In this document: positions 1 through 7,146 of the stretch, piece by piece
Position numbering within the stretch: position 1 is the first letter of the stretch
Layout of the letters: the number at the start of each line of letters is the position of its first letter
Origin: CAZYTO01 sp964650405
GTDB lineage: Bacteria > Acidobacteriota > Thermoanaerobaculia > Gp7-AA8
Direction of reading: 5' to 3'
DNA length: 9,406 bases
NCBI GenBank assembly: GCA_964650405.1
Contig: CAZYTO010000232.1
Location: 1 to 9,406, forward strand
Translations under genes and position numbers: made by a program
Notes under the pieces: generated by a model
What the model saw: the letters and a program-made list of their open reading frames with translations, nothing else
What the model was told of the DNA's origin: nothing
Databases searched by the model: none

Positions 1-972
1 GCACCTGTCCACCGCGTACAACAGTTCCTGCTTCCCTACTTTGTCGTTGGCACCGTGGGCTGGGAGGATGCAGCCCGGGCCGAAGAGCATGGGGGTGCCG
101 GGGTTGGGGAGCCGGGGGACATCGCTGTTGAAGGCGACGACGGCGGAGGGCGCGCCGTCCGGCACGTGCATGAACTGGGGAGGATTGCCGCGCGAGAGGG
201 TGATGCGCCCGCCGTGCTTCCCCACTACCCCTTCCAGCTTGGCCAGCACCTCGGAGGGCTCGCCGACGGTGCGGAAGATCATGTCGCACTCGGCCGCGGC
301 GGCGATGACGTTCGGCTTTTCACCGCCGCGTACGGCGCCGACGTTGACCGTGGCCTCTCCGAGGATCTCGTGGGAGCCCCAGGAGGCGGCGTTGATCTCC
401 ACGATGGCCCTGGCCATCTTGTGGATGGCCGAGTCGCCGCGCTCCGGATAGGCCGAATGGCCGGCGATGCCCTCGAAGCGGACGAAGGCCGTCAGCGCCC
501 CCTTCGAGGCGCGGGCGAAGGTGGACTCGGTCGGCTCGCCCACGAGGAGGTACTCGCTGCCGAGGTCTTTGAACTCGATGTTGGCCGTCTTGGCGCCGAT
601 GGAGTCGGTCTCCTCCCCCACCACGAAGAGAAAGGCGAAGTCGTTGACGTGCTCGGCGCGCAGCCTGCCGCCCGCCGTGATCATCGCCGCCAGCACGCCT
701 TTCGTATCGCACGCGCCGCGGCCGTAGAGATGCTCCTCGTCCTCGCGCGAGCCGAACCACGGCGGGACGGTGTCGATGTGCGAATTGAGCACCACCCGCG
801 GCCGCCCGCCCGCCGAGGCGTAGACGTTGAAGCGCGTCTCGCTCACCGCCTGCTTCCGGCAGGCATAGCCGAGCCGCGTCAGCTCGTCGAAGAGGAACAC
901 CCCCACCGCGCCTTCATCGTCGGTGGTGGAGGGGATGTCGATCAACTGCCGGGCCAGGGCGAGCGGTTCCAT
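1..972 (-). CDS. M20-family zinc peptidase/deacylase (ArgE/DapE-like), C-terminus cut by window edge
   Basis: Reading the minus strand from ATG at 972 gives 324 uninterrupted codons, still open at base 1. The M20 metal-binding signature is complete: SHIDTVPP (H65, D67), LYGRGACDTKG with bridging D89, GEET with base E120 and ligand E121, GEPT (E146), the lid-domain GHSAYPE (H172), and a final zinc-ligand candidate H306 in PAHGAND. Known members are cytoplasmic di-zinc enzymes hydrolysing N-acyl amino acids or peptides, such as acetylornithine deacetylase and succinyl-diaminopimelate desuccinylase; the exact substrate cannot be decided here. Family length is about 350-400 residues, so only a short tail should be missing. 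The next upstream gene ends 48 bases away in the same frame. No Shine-Dalgarno is visible. A TACAAT box lies 7 bases before the ATG, which would suit a leaderless transcript. Family assignment is firm; subfamily is not. Confidence 0.93.
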   Translation of the reverse strand, partial: MEPLALARQLIDIPSTTDDEGAVGVFLFDELTRLGYACRKQAVSETRFNVYASAGGRPRVVLNSHIDTVPPWFGSREDEEHLYGRGACDTKGVLAAMITAGGRLRAEHVNDFAFLFVVGEETDSIGAKTANIEFKDLGSEYLLVGEPTESTFARASKGALTAFVRFEGIAGHSAYPERGDSAIHKMARAIVEINAASWGSHEILGEATVNVGAVRGGEKPNVIAAAAECDMIFRTVGEPSEVLAKLEGVVGKHGGRITLSRGNPPQFMHVPDGAPSAVVAFNSDVPRLPNPGTPMLFGPGCILPAHGANDKVGKQELLYAVDRC

Positions 973-979
973 GGTGTTG

Positions 980-985
980 ATTGTA
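980..985 (-). promoter_or_regulatory. Possible -10 box for leaderless transcription of the M20 gene
   Basis: The minus strand reads TACAAT (5 of 6 to the TATAAT consensus), followed by CAACACC and the ATG at 972. A 7-base gap from a -10 box to the first base of the start codon is the spacing expected for a leaderless mRNA. No ribosome-binding site is visible. A good -35 box is not evident, so this is tentative. Confidence 0.3.
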
Positions 986-1020
986 TGTGGGTGCCCGTTC
1001 CATCGCGGTAGTCGCGGTAA

Positions 1021-3399
1021 TCAAGGAGTCTGGCGGGAACGCTTTTTCCAGATAACCCCGAACACGAGCAGCCCGGCCAGCGTGGCCAGCGAGACGGCCC
1101 GGCCCTTGATGAACGAGTCCGGGAGGAAGAGGACGCGGATGGTGTGCCTGCCTTTGGGGACGTAGAACCCGAGGAAGGCCTCGTTGGCGTAGTACCACTG
1201 GACGCGGCGCTCGTCGATGTAGACGCGCCAGCCCTTCCAGGCCGGCTCGGAGACCACCACCCAGTTGTCGCCGAGCATGTCCGCGTCGATCTTGAGCCCG
1301 GCGTCGCGTCGCGCCACGCGCAGGGTGCCGCCGGCGTTCGTCCAGGCGTAGCCGTGCATCGGTGCCTGGATCCAGGCGCGGTCGCGGAAGTCCGTCTCAT
1401 CCGCCATCTCGTTCATGGCGTCGCCCTCCGGCATGCCGAGGCGGATGGTGCGGGGGATGAAGGCGCGGTCGATCACCCGGCCGTTCTCCAGGAGCTGCGC
1501 GCCCCGCTGCTTGGCCACGACGTGCCAGCCGGCGGGCGTCGGAACGTCGGGAGAGGAGATGGCGTAGCGGACGTTGAGAAAGTCGAGGAACGGCTTGTCG
1601 AGGTCGTCGACGCGGTTGAACCACACCGGCTGGTGGACGCACCAGAGACGGTAGGTCTCGAAGTAGCGGGCGAACGTCAGCGCCTCGTAGCCGCGCACGT
1701 CCTCCAGCTCGTACAGGGCGCTGGTGCCGGGGATGAATCCGTGTGCGTGCGCCACGATCCGGAACGGCCCCTGGTCGCGGCGGATGGCCCGGAAGATCGG
1801 GATGGGCGGGTAGGCCGCAAACGACGGAACGGTCGGATAGACGTCGCCGTCTTCGAGGAAGCGCTGCGCCAGCAGCACCACCAGCAGCAGCGGTACGAGA
1901 TTGCGCAGCGGCGGTTTGGCGATGACGATCAGTGCCGCCACGGCCAGGCAGCCGACCTCGCCGAAGCGGGCATACGTGCCCCACTCGCCCAGCACGTCGG
2001 TGACGAGGTGGTCGTGAAGGATGAGGACGCGGCCGGCAGCCACCACCACCAGGACGGCGGTCATCGCCCAGAGCAGGGCGCGGAGGTCGCTGCGCTCCAG
2101 CACGTGCTCGAGGCCGAGCGCCGCAAGCATGACGAAGGCGCAGATGGCCGCGTAGTCGAAGCGCTCGTTGAGGGTGATGTCCAGGAGCGGGAACCGGGAG
2201 AGGACGTCCATGACGGGCGTCCAGGCCCCGCCGGCCAGGACGCCGAAGAGGGCCAGCCCGCCCCAGAACCAGGTTTCGGTCGACCGCACGCGGGCGAGCG
2301 CGTAGAAGGCCAGGGCGAGGACGAGCGAGCCAACGGCCGCGCTGTTCGGAGGCAGGTACTTGACCCCGTTGAGGTGCCACTCCACACCGTGCAGCCAGGG
2401 GAAGAGATCGACCAGCAGGCGCGCGCCGGTCTCGATGAGGGCGACGCCGTGCGACTGCATGGCCCAGCCGCCCACGCGGAAGGCATGCTCCATCGTCTCC
2501 GGCGCGGCGTCGAGGATGGGGAGGATGTAGATCGCGCCGAGGCCGAGCGCCGCGGCACCGGCGGCGAGCGTGTAAAGGAGCACCCGGCCGGGAGTCTTCG
2601 CCATCGCCTTGAGGGCGGCGCGCGGCACGGTCGTGACGAGGCGGCGAATGAGCTCGAAGGCGCCGTAGATCGCGCCGGTGACGATCATCTGCACCAGCGA
2701 TTCGGGATGGCCGGCGAGGAGCGTCACCGTGAGCGCGACCATGAGAAAGGCGGCGGCGCGCACGGAGGGCTGCCGGACGACGCGGCGCGTGGCCAGGAGG
2801 ATGAACGGCAGCAGGGCCCACGACGCGCCCACGGACCAGAGGACGAAGAAGGCCACGGCCTTCGCGTACATCCAGGCAGCGGCGGCGAAGAGGGCCACGC
2901 TCTCCCGGCAGCCGAGCTCCCGCGCCAGCAGGTACGCCCCCAGCGCCGCCAGGAAGAAGGTGATGGCTGCGGAGAAGGTCAGCCCCTGCGCGATGGGGAG
3001 CAGGCAGGCCAGCAGGGTGAACGGCGAATACGCCGCCGGCTGGGCCGACGCCGCCAGCACGTCGCCGGAGAGCATGAACGGATTCCACAGCGGCCACTCC
3101 CGGTGCCGCAGGGCGTACTGCACAGCCTTGCGCCACGGGATCATCTGCGCATAGAGGTCGGAGATGATCCCGTTCTGCGGCGGCGCCACCCCCAGCGGCT
3201 CGCGCATCTGCCGCAGCGGCTCGGTGAGGTACGGCAGGTCCACGGGCGCATACACCCCGCCCGTCAAGAGGGCCTTGCCGCAGAAGACGAACGGAAGGAG
3301 GACGAGCACCAGCGCCGCCGCCCGACCCGGCGGCGCGACATAGCGCTGCGCAAGCCACAACAGCAGCCCGGCCACGGGCAGATAGAGAAGGAGCGCCAT
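1021..3399 (-). CDS. YfhO-like polytopic membrane protein, probable GT-C glycosyltransferase
   Basis: This is a 792-residue protein with many hydrophobic helices, starting MALLLYLPVAGLLLWLAQRY. The first extracytoplasmic loop has the pattern seen in YfhO and related GT-C proteins: SDLYAQMIPWR (about 80-90, with D81), WPLWNP (102-107) and SAQPAAYSP (about 118-126). The C-terminal soluble part carries the YfhO-type SEPAWKGWRVYID, then YANEAFLGFYVPKGRHTIRV, before a last helix and a basic KKRSR tail. B. subtilis YfhO takes part in glycosylation of cell-envelope polymer using lipid-linked sugar; the acceptor here is unknown. The frame stays open upstream to 3510, but those 37 codons are repeat-derived (HSALSTR), so ATG 3399 at the first helix is preferred. 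A TATGAT box lies 12 bases upstream. The membrane-protein family is fairly sure; the enzymatic role is inferred. Confidence 0.85.
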   Translation of the reverse strand: MALLLYLPVAGLLLWLAQRYVAPPGRAAALVLVLLPFVFCGKALLTGGVYAPVDLPYLTEPLRQMREPLGVAPPQNGIISDLYAQMIPWRKAVQYALRHREWPLWNPFMLSGDVLAASAQPAAYSPFTLLACLLPIAQGLTFSAAITFFLAALGAYLLARELGCRESVALFAAAAWMYAKAVAFFVLWSVGASWALLPFILLATRRVVRQPSVRAAAFLMVALTVTLLAGHPESLVQMIVTGAIYGAFELIRRLVTTVPRAALKAMAKTPGRVLLYTLAAGAAALGLGAIYILPILDAAPETMEHAFRVGGWAMQSHGVALIETGARLLVDLFPWLHGVEWHLNGVKYLPPNSAAVGSLVLALAFYALARVRSTETWFWGGLALFGVLAGGAWTPVMDVLSRFPLLDITLNERFDYAAICAFVMLAALGLEHVLERSDLRALLWAMTAVLVVVAAGRVLILHDHLVTDVLGEWGTYARFGEVGCLAVAALIVIAKPPLRNLVPLLLVVLLAQRFLEDGDVYPTVPSFAAYPPIPIFRAIRRDQGPFRIVAHAHGFIPGTSALYELEDVRGYEALTFARYFETYRLWCVHQPVWFNRVDDLDKPFLDFLNVRYAISSPDVPTPAGWHVVAKQRGAQLLENGRVIDRAFIPRTIRLGMPEGDAMNEMADETDFRDRAWIQAPMHGYAWTNAGGTLRVARRDAGLKIDADMLGDNWVVVSEPAWKGWRVYIDERRVQWYYANEAFLGFYVPKGRHTIRVLFLPDSFIKGRAVSLATLAGLLVFGVIWKKRSRQTP

Positions 3400-3411
3400 T
3401 CGAGGCGCGGG

Positions 3412-3417
3412 ATCATA
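3412..3417 (-). promoter_or_regulatory. Possible -10 box upstream of the YfhO-like gene
   Basis: The minus strand reads TATGAT (5 of 6 to consensus) 12 bases before ATG 3399, implying a leader of only a few bases. It directly adjoins the heptad repeat array, which would then overlap the -35 region. No clear -35 box is present. Confidence 0.25.
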
Positions 3418-3422
3418 TCCGG

Positions 3423-3557
3423 GCCGAGTGCTGAGTGCCGAGTGCTGAGTGCCGAGTGCCGAGATGGGCATGAGCATGAGTGGACACACCAATCCCTCAT
3501 GCGCCATCACTCATGCCTCATGCCCCTCGGCACTCGGCACTCCGCACTCGGCACTCG
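3423..3557. repeat. Inverted composite heptad-repeat element (large potential hairpin)
   Basis: The left arm (3423-3482) has six tandem 7-bp units of form GCYGAGT, followed by CATGAG units. The right arm (3508-3557) has the same units in reverse orientation: CTCATG first, then ACTCGGC heptads. The arms pair over roughly 45-50 bases around a central spacer of about 25 bases. The element fills the space between the stop of the metalloprotease gene (3561) and the start of the YfhO-like gene (3399). A transcript across it would fold into a long hairpin that could end or stabilise the upstream mRNA; this role is inferred. The same units recur at 6655-6888. Confidence 0.9.
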
Positions 3558-3560
3558 CTT

Positions 3561-5957
3561 CTAGTGTCCTGCCGCCCGCCGTTTCGACGTCGTGCTTGGT
3601 GTCACGGTGGCCGGGCCGGCGTTCAGGATCCCGCAGCCGCCGGTGACGTGGACCCAGAGCGGGGGGGCGGTGGGGATGGCCGGGGTAGGGAGGGTCGGGG
3701 GGCTGCACCCGGGGGGGTGGGTAAGGTCGAAGGGCGGCCCCTGGTACCACGGGTACGTGGGCGACGTGCCGGGGATGTTGGCCGAGAGCGTGGTGGTCGA
3801 GCCGGCCGTGACCGTGGCATTGGCCAGGGGGCTCACCAGGACCGGCGGCGCGCAGCTCGTCAATACATTGACCACTGCGGTATGCGAATCGGCCGTGCCG
3901 CAGTCGTTCGTCACCCGCACCCAGTAGCGCGTCGACGCCAGCAGCGGCGGCGTGACCAGCGTGGCCCCGTTGCCGTTCGGCGCGGGATGGCTGGTGTCGC
4001 CGGACGCGCCCTCGTACCACTGGATCGTCAGCGGCTGGGTGCCTGTGATCGCGGCGTAGAGCGTGGCCGAGGAGTTGGAGAGGACGTCGCCGCCGGCGGG
4101 CTGGGCGGCGACGGCCGCGCCCGTGCACGGCGTCACCGTCACCACGATGGTGTCACTGTCGGCGTGCGCCCCGCAGGCATTCGTGGCCCGGGCCCAGTAA
4201 CTGGTCGTCGTCTGCGGCGCCACGTTGACCGTCGTGCCGACGGCGCCGGCGATGGGCGTGAACGTCGTCCCGCTCGGCCCGGTGTACCACTGGATGCTGA
4301 GGGGCGTGGACGTGCTGGACGGCGCGATAGTCAGGGGCGTCGTCCTCCCCTGCACGATGGAGATGCCGGCGGACTGACTGTCGATGGACACCAAGGCGCA
4401 GCCGTTCACCGTCACCGTGGCCGTCTGCGAGTCGGCCGGGGGCGAGCAGGCGTTGGTGATCCGCACCCAGAACTGCGTCGTCGTGGCCACCTGGAGAGAG
4501 ATGGCGCTGACGTTCGCTCCCGCCACCGGCTGGGAGGTGTTGCCGGTCTTGCCCACGTACCACTGGTACTGCAGCGGCGCATCGCCGGTCGCAGCCACGG
4601 AGAGCGACGCCGTGCCGCCAGCGGCGATGGACTGCGAGGCCGGCTGAGTGGTGATGGCCGGCGCATTGCACGCGGTCGCGCCGCTGCCGTAGACCGTGGC
4701 GATGCCATCGCGGTCCCACTGCTGCAGGTTCGCGCCGTACGTGTCGTTGTTGAAGGAGACGCTGGAGTTCATGATGGCCAGCGTCGTGCTGGAGCCGCCC
4801 GCGGGAGGCTGGTCGCTGTGGCGCAGGCCGAGCGTGTGCCCCAGCTCGTGCGTCAGGACGTGATCGAACCCATTGCCCGTCAGGCCGGGGCCGGAGATGC
4901 CGTCCTGGACGACCAGGTCCGCCTCGACGATGGTGTAGAAGCGCTCCCCGTTGAACGTGTGCGTGTCGGCCAGCGAAGCGTCGTTGAACCACGCCCCGCC
5001 CGTGGCCAGGACGTCGCCGTTCGTGCCGGTGAACGAGCCGGGGATCTCGTTGGCCGGATCGTTGAACTGGATGGTGTTGACGCCGTCGCTCTGTCCCGAC
5101 TTGAAACCGGTCTGGGCGATTGACGTCGTCCCGCCGTACGTGTAACTGATGCTCGAGCCGGGGTCGTTCGTCCAGGCGGCCAGGGCCCGCTGCGCCGCGG
5201 TGAGGCCGCCGTTGAGCGCGCCCGGCTGCGAGCCGTGACTGAGAAAGACGGCCGTCGGATTCGGCCAGCGGATGCCGAGTGTTCCTACCCCGCCGGTGTC
5301 CTGCAACAGATACGTGCTGGCGGCCGGACCGCTGGCGAGGTCGTGCGGCCCGGAGCCGGCGACATCCTCCGCGGCAGCCCTGGTCCGCGGCAGCGGCGCC
5401 ACCACATAGTCCGCCGCCGGCCGCTCTCCCCGCGCCTCGGCGCGCACGTAGTCGAGGAACCTAGCGGCATCGCGGAGGGGCTCGGCGTGCGGCGTGCCGT
5501 CCAGGTCCCAGCCGCCGATCGACGAGGCATCGCGCACCAGGAGGCGCCGGCTGGCCGCGTCGACCGTTTCGCCGAACTTGCCGACGCACATGTTCTTCGG
5601 CACCCAGTCCCCGCGGTCGTTCGTTTCGAGGAAGAGCAGCACCCGCTCGCCCGGCGTGAAGTGCGCGGCGCCGGAGACCATGTACCCGACCGTCCCCACC
5701 TTGCCGCCGAGCTCTACGACGTCGATGCTCGAACCGACGGAGCCCTTCATCACCTCGTCAACCTTGATGGTCGTAACCGTCTCGATCCAGCCGCCGGGAG
5801 CCCATTGGCCGTGAGATGCGCCGGCCGTACCGGTGATGACGGCCCGGGAGGCGCGGACGAGGGTGGCGTCATCGGCGACGAGGAACGTGGCGGCCCGGAG
5901 GGAGGAGGCAACGAGAACGAACGCGAGGAACGCGAGGGGAAGGGTCGGTTTTTTCAT
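3561..5957 (-). CDS. Secreted metzincin-type zinc metalloprotease with four C-terminal Ig-like repeats
   Basis: This 798-residue protein begins with a signal peptide (MKKPTLPLAFLAFVLVASS, likely cut near residue 22). Residues about 30-130 form a domain of unknown function. The catalytic part holds HELGHTLGLRH at 370-380, the three-histidine zinc site of metzincins (base E371), and a candidate Met-turn AIMNSSV (M396). Four Ig-like repeats follow at about 433-517, 521-608, 611-698 and 703-787, each built around a QWY core and a YWVRVTNACG strand, probably for surface or substrate binding. The fourth repeat is degenerate and proline-rich. ATG 5957 is chosen because it overlaps the stop of the upstream glycosyltransferase as ATGA, indicating translational coupling, and because it starts the signal peptide; a 13-codon longer frame does not. 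The natural substrate is unknown. Confidence 0.9.
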   Translation of the reverse strand: MKKPTLPLAFLAFVLVASSLRAATFLVADDATLVRASRAVITGTAGASHGQWAPGGWIETVTTIKVDEVMKGSVGSSIDVVELGGKVGTVGYMVSGAAHFTPGERVLLFLETNDRGDWVPKNMCVGKFGETVDAASRRLLVRDASSIGGWDLDGTPHAEPLRDAARFLDYVRAEARGERPAADYVVAPLPRTRAAAEDVAGSGPHDLASGPAASTYLLQDTGGVGTLGIRWPNPTAVFLSHGSQPGALNGGLTAAQRALAAWTNDPGSSISYTYGGTTSIAQTGFKSGQSDGVNTIQFNDPANEIPGSFTGTNGDVLATGGAWFNDASLADTHTFNGERFYTIVEADLVVQDGISGPGLTGNGFDHVLTHELGHTLGLRHSDQPPAGGSSTTLAIMNSSVSFNNDTYGANLQQWDRDGIATVYGSGATACNAPAITTQPASQSIAAGGTASLSVAATGDAPLQYQWYVGKTGNTSQPVAGANVSAISLQVATTTQFWVRITNACSPPADSQTATVTVNGCALVSIDSQSAGISIVQGRTTPLTIAPSSTSTPLSIQWYTGPSGTTFTPIAGAVGTTVNVAPQTTTSYWARATNACGAHADSDTIVVTVTPCTGAAVAAQPAGGDVLSNSSATLYAAITGTQPLTIQWYEGASGDTSHPAPNGNGATLVTPPLLASTRYWVRVTNDCGTADSHTAVVNVLTSCAPPVLVSPLANATVTAGSTTTLSANIPGTSPTYPWYQGPPFDLTHPPGCSPPTLPTPAIPTAPPLWVHVTGGCGILNAGPATVTPSTTSKRRAAGH
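3655..3735. other. G-run-rich tract with degenerate coding inside the metalloprotease gene
   Basis: The plus strand has G runs of 7 (3661-3667), 6 (3697-3702) and 7 (3711-3717) plus several G4 runs. The coding strand is therefore C-saturated, and the fourth Ig repeat reads proline where repeats 1-3 have A, T or S. The reading frame is kept. Either a G-biased sequencing artefact or real local divergence could explain it. Confidence 0.7.
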
Positions 5958-6634
5958 CGGACGCTGTACTTCAGTATGGTGTATACGATCCACCAACCTG
6001 CTTTGATGACCCCGGTCACGGTCCCGCTGATTTTCGACCGCCCCACCCGCTTCCGGTACCGGACCGGCACCTCGCAGACCCGCGCCCCGAGCTGCAAGGC
6101 CCGGATCTGCATTTCGACGGTCCAGCCGTAGCGCCGGTCACGCATGGCGATCCGGTCGAGCAACTCGCGGCGGATGGCCCGGAACGGCCCGAGGTCGCTG
6201 TAGCGGTGACCGTACAGGAGGCGGATCATCCGCGTGGCCAGCCAGTTGCCAAAGCGCTGCTGCGGCGTCAGCGCTCCCCGCTCCACGGTGCCGCGGGCCC
6301 GGGAGCCGATGACGAGGTCGGCCTCACCATCGACGATCGGAGCCACCAGCAAGGGCATCTCGGCCGGATCGTCCGAGCCGTCCGCATCCATGAAGACGAC
6401 GACGTCGATGTCCTCGGCCAGGGCCGTGAGCGCCCCGGCACAGGCGGCGCCGTATCCCCGCTCCCCGACATGAACGACGATCGCCCCGCCGGCCCGGGCC
6501 ACCTCCGCCGTCCGGTCGCGCGAGCCGTTGTCGCCCACGATCACGTCGCGGACGAGGGTGCGGTCGATGGCCGCCAGTACCGCGCCAAGGGCGTCCTCCT
6601 CATCGAGGGCCGGGATGACCAGGGCGATGGGCAC
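5954..6634 (-). CDS. Family 2 glycosyltransferase (DPM/DPG-synthase-like)
   Basis: From GTG 6634 the product is 226 residues with the GT-A fold pattern: VIPALDEE (6-13), DNGSRDRT (35-42), the metal-binding DADGSDDP (83-90), SDLGPFRAI (146-154), the EMQIRALQLGARVCEVP block (174-190) and RVGRSKISG (196-204). Relatives move a sugar from a nucleotide donor to polyprenyl phosphate at the inner face of the membrane. It lacks the C-terminal transmembrane pair of CsbB-type enzymes. Its stop overlaps the start of the metalloprotease gene (ATGA), so the two are co-translated, and a YfhO-like gene follows. An ATG at 6694 would add 20 residues reading HSALSTR, which come from the intergenic repeat; GTG 6634 at the first strand of the fold is therefore preferred, although it has no Shine-Dalgarno. 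Sugar and lipid specificity are unknown. Confidence 0.88.
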   Translation of the reverse strand: MPIALVIPALDEEDALGAVLAAIDRTLVRDVIVGDNGSRDRTAEVARAGGAIVVHVGERGYGAACAGALTALAEDIDVVVFMDADGSDDPAEMPLLVAPIVDGEADLVIGSRARGTVERGALTPQQRFGNWLATRMIRLLYGHRYSDLGPFRAIRRELLDRIAMRDRRYGWTVEMQIRALQLGARVCEVPVRYRKRVGRSKISGTVTGVIKAGWWIVYTILKYSVR

Positions 6635-6654
6635 GGGGGGAGTATGAGCTAGAG

Positions 6655-6888
6655 GCGAGTGCCGAGTGCTGAGTGCCGAGTGCTGAGGGGGCATGAGTCA
6701 TGGGGCATGAGTTGGATTGCCTATTTCGCAACCCCGTAACCTCGCAACCCCGAAACCGGGCGGTGAAGGCTAGTGCCGAGTGCCGAGTGCCGCGTGGGCA
6801 TGAGGCATGAGTCATGGGGCATGAGTTGGCTTGCCCTAATTCGCAACCCCGTAACCTCGCAACCCCGTAACCCCGTAACCGGGTGGTG
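6655..6888. repeat. Two direct copies of a composite 7-bp/8-bp tandem repeat unit
   Basis: Two units of about 115 bp (about 6655-6770 and 6772-6888) share the same order of modules. First come GCYGAGT heptads; then CATGAGT, CATGGGG, CATGAGT heptads ending in TGG; then a short variable spacer; then octads TCGCAACC and CCGTAACC; and last GGGYGGTG. The octads are in perfect register: four in the first copy (6726-6757) and five in the second (6841-6880). The change in octad number suggests slippage, and the copy pair suggests unit-level duplication. The first two modules also occur at 3423-3557. No protein gene is supported here. Confidence 0.92.
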
Positions 6889-6903
6889 GCGTGGGGGGAA
6901 AAG

Positions 6904-7049
6904 ACAGGGTCTGATCGGGACAGTAGGCGATTAGGAGGGTCGCCCTTCAGTCAGTCGTCGGAGTTTGAGAGAGAGATCGCAGGCCCGCCGACTGTGTCTA
7001 GATCCAAGTTCCCGCTCGGTTAGAAGCTGTCGCTTCGATCAGACCCTGT
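6904..7049. mobile_element. 146-bp element with 14-bp terminal inverted repeats (MITE- or REP-like)
   Basis: ACAGGGTCTGATCG at 6904-6917 is matched by its perfect reverse complement at 7036-7049. Between them are further inverted pairs: CAGTCGTCGG against CCGCCGACTG (one mismatch) and GAAGC-TGTC-GCTTC close to the right end. The segment contains no convincing gene and sits in an intergenic region next to tandem repeats. A non-autonomous mobile element is the likeliest reading; a structured RNA is the alternative. No clear target-site duplication is visible at the edges. Confidence 0.5.
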
Positions 7050-7146
7050 TCACTGCGCACCATACAGCATTCTTGCGGTACTTGTCTAGCTTCCTGAAGT
7101 ATAGACTCGCATATGTCACTTGCTGAGGTTGGCGCGCGGGCGTTTC
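7050..7146. other. Unassigned intergenic stretch, relatively AT-rich
   Basis: These bases lie between the inverted-repeat element and the end of the small membrane-protein gene and are richer in A and T than their surroundings. Only short frames occur and no family is recognisable. Just after the stop of the membrane-protein gene the minus strand can form a 5-bp GGCGT/ACGCC hairpin, but without a U run it is not called as a terminator. Confidence 0.5.

Noticed and set aside
55..1011. 318-residue plus-strand open frame
   Set aside because: It lies opposite the M20 gene, which has all catalytic motifs; its product is a Gly/Ala/Arg/Asp-rich sequence with no family features, typical of an antisense GC-rich shadow.
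1003..1018. Short direct repeat TCGCGGTA between the YfhO-like and M20 genes
   Set aside because: Two 8-base copies are too little to support an operator or functional site.
1144..3564. 806-residue plus-strand open frame
   Set aside because: It is antisense to the YfhO-like gene, is charged low-complexity sequence without domains, and runs into the heptad repeat; the minus strand has clear membrane-protein patterning.
3480..5123. 547-residue plus-strand open frame
   Set aside because: It is Arg/Gly/His-rich shadow coding opposite the metalloprotease, which carries HELGHTLGLRH and Ig repeats.
5235..6131. 298-residue plus-strand open frame
   Set aside because: It overlaps the start of the metalloprotease and the end of the glycosyltransferase in antisense, with no recognisable domain.
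6600..6815. 71-residue minus-strand ORF rich in HSAL/THAS peptides
   Set aside because: It is wholly derived from the tandem intergenic repeats.
6655..6888. CRISPR array
   Set aside because: The repeats are 7-8 bp tandem units without unique spacers of uniform length.
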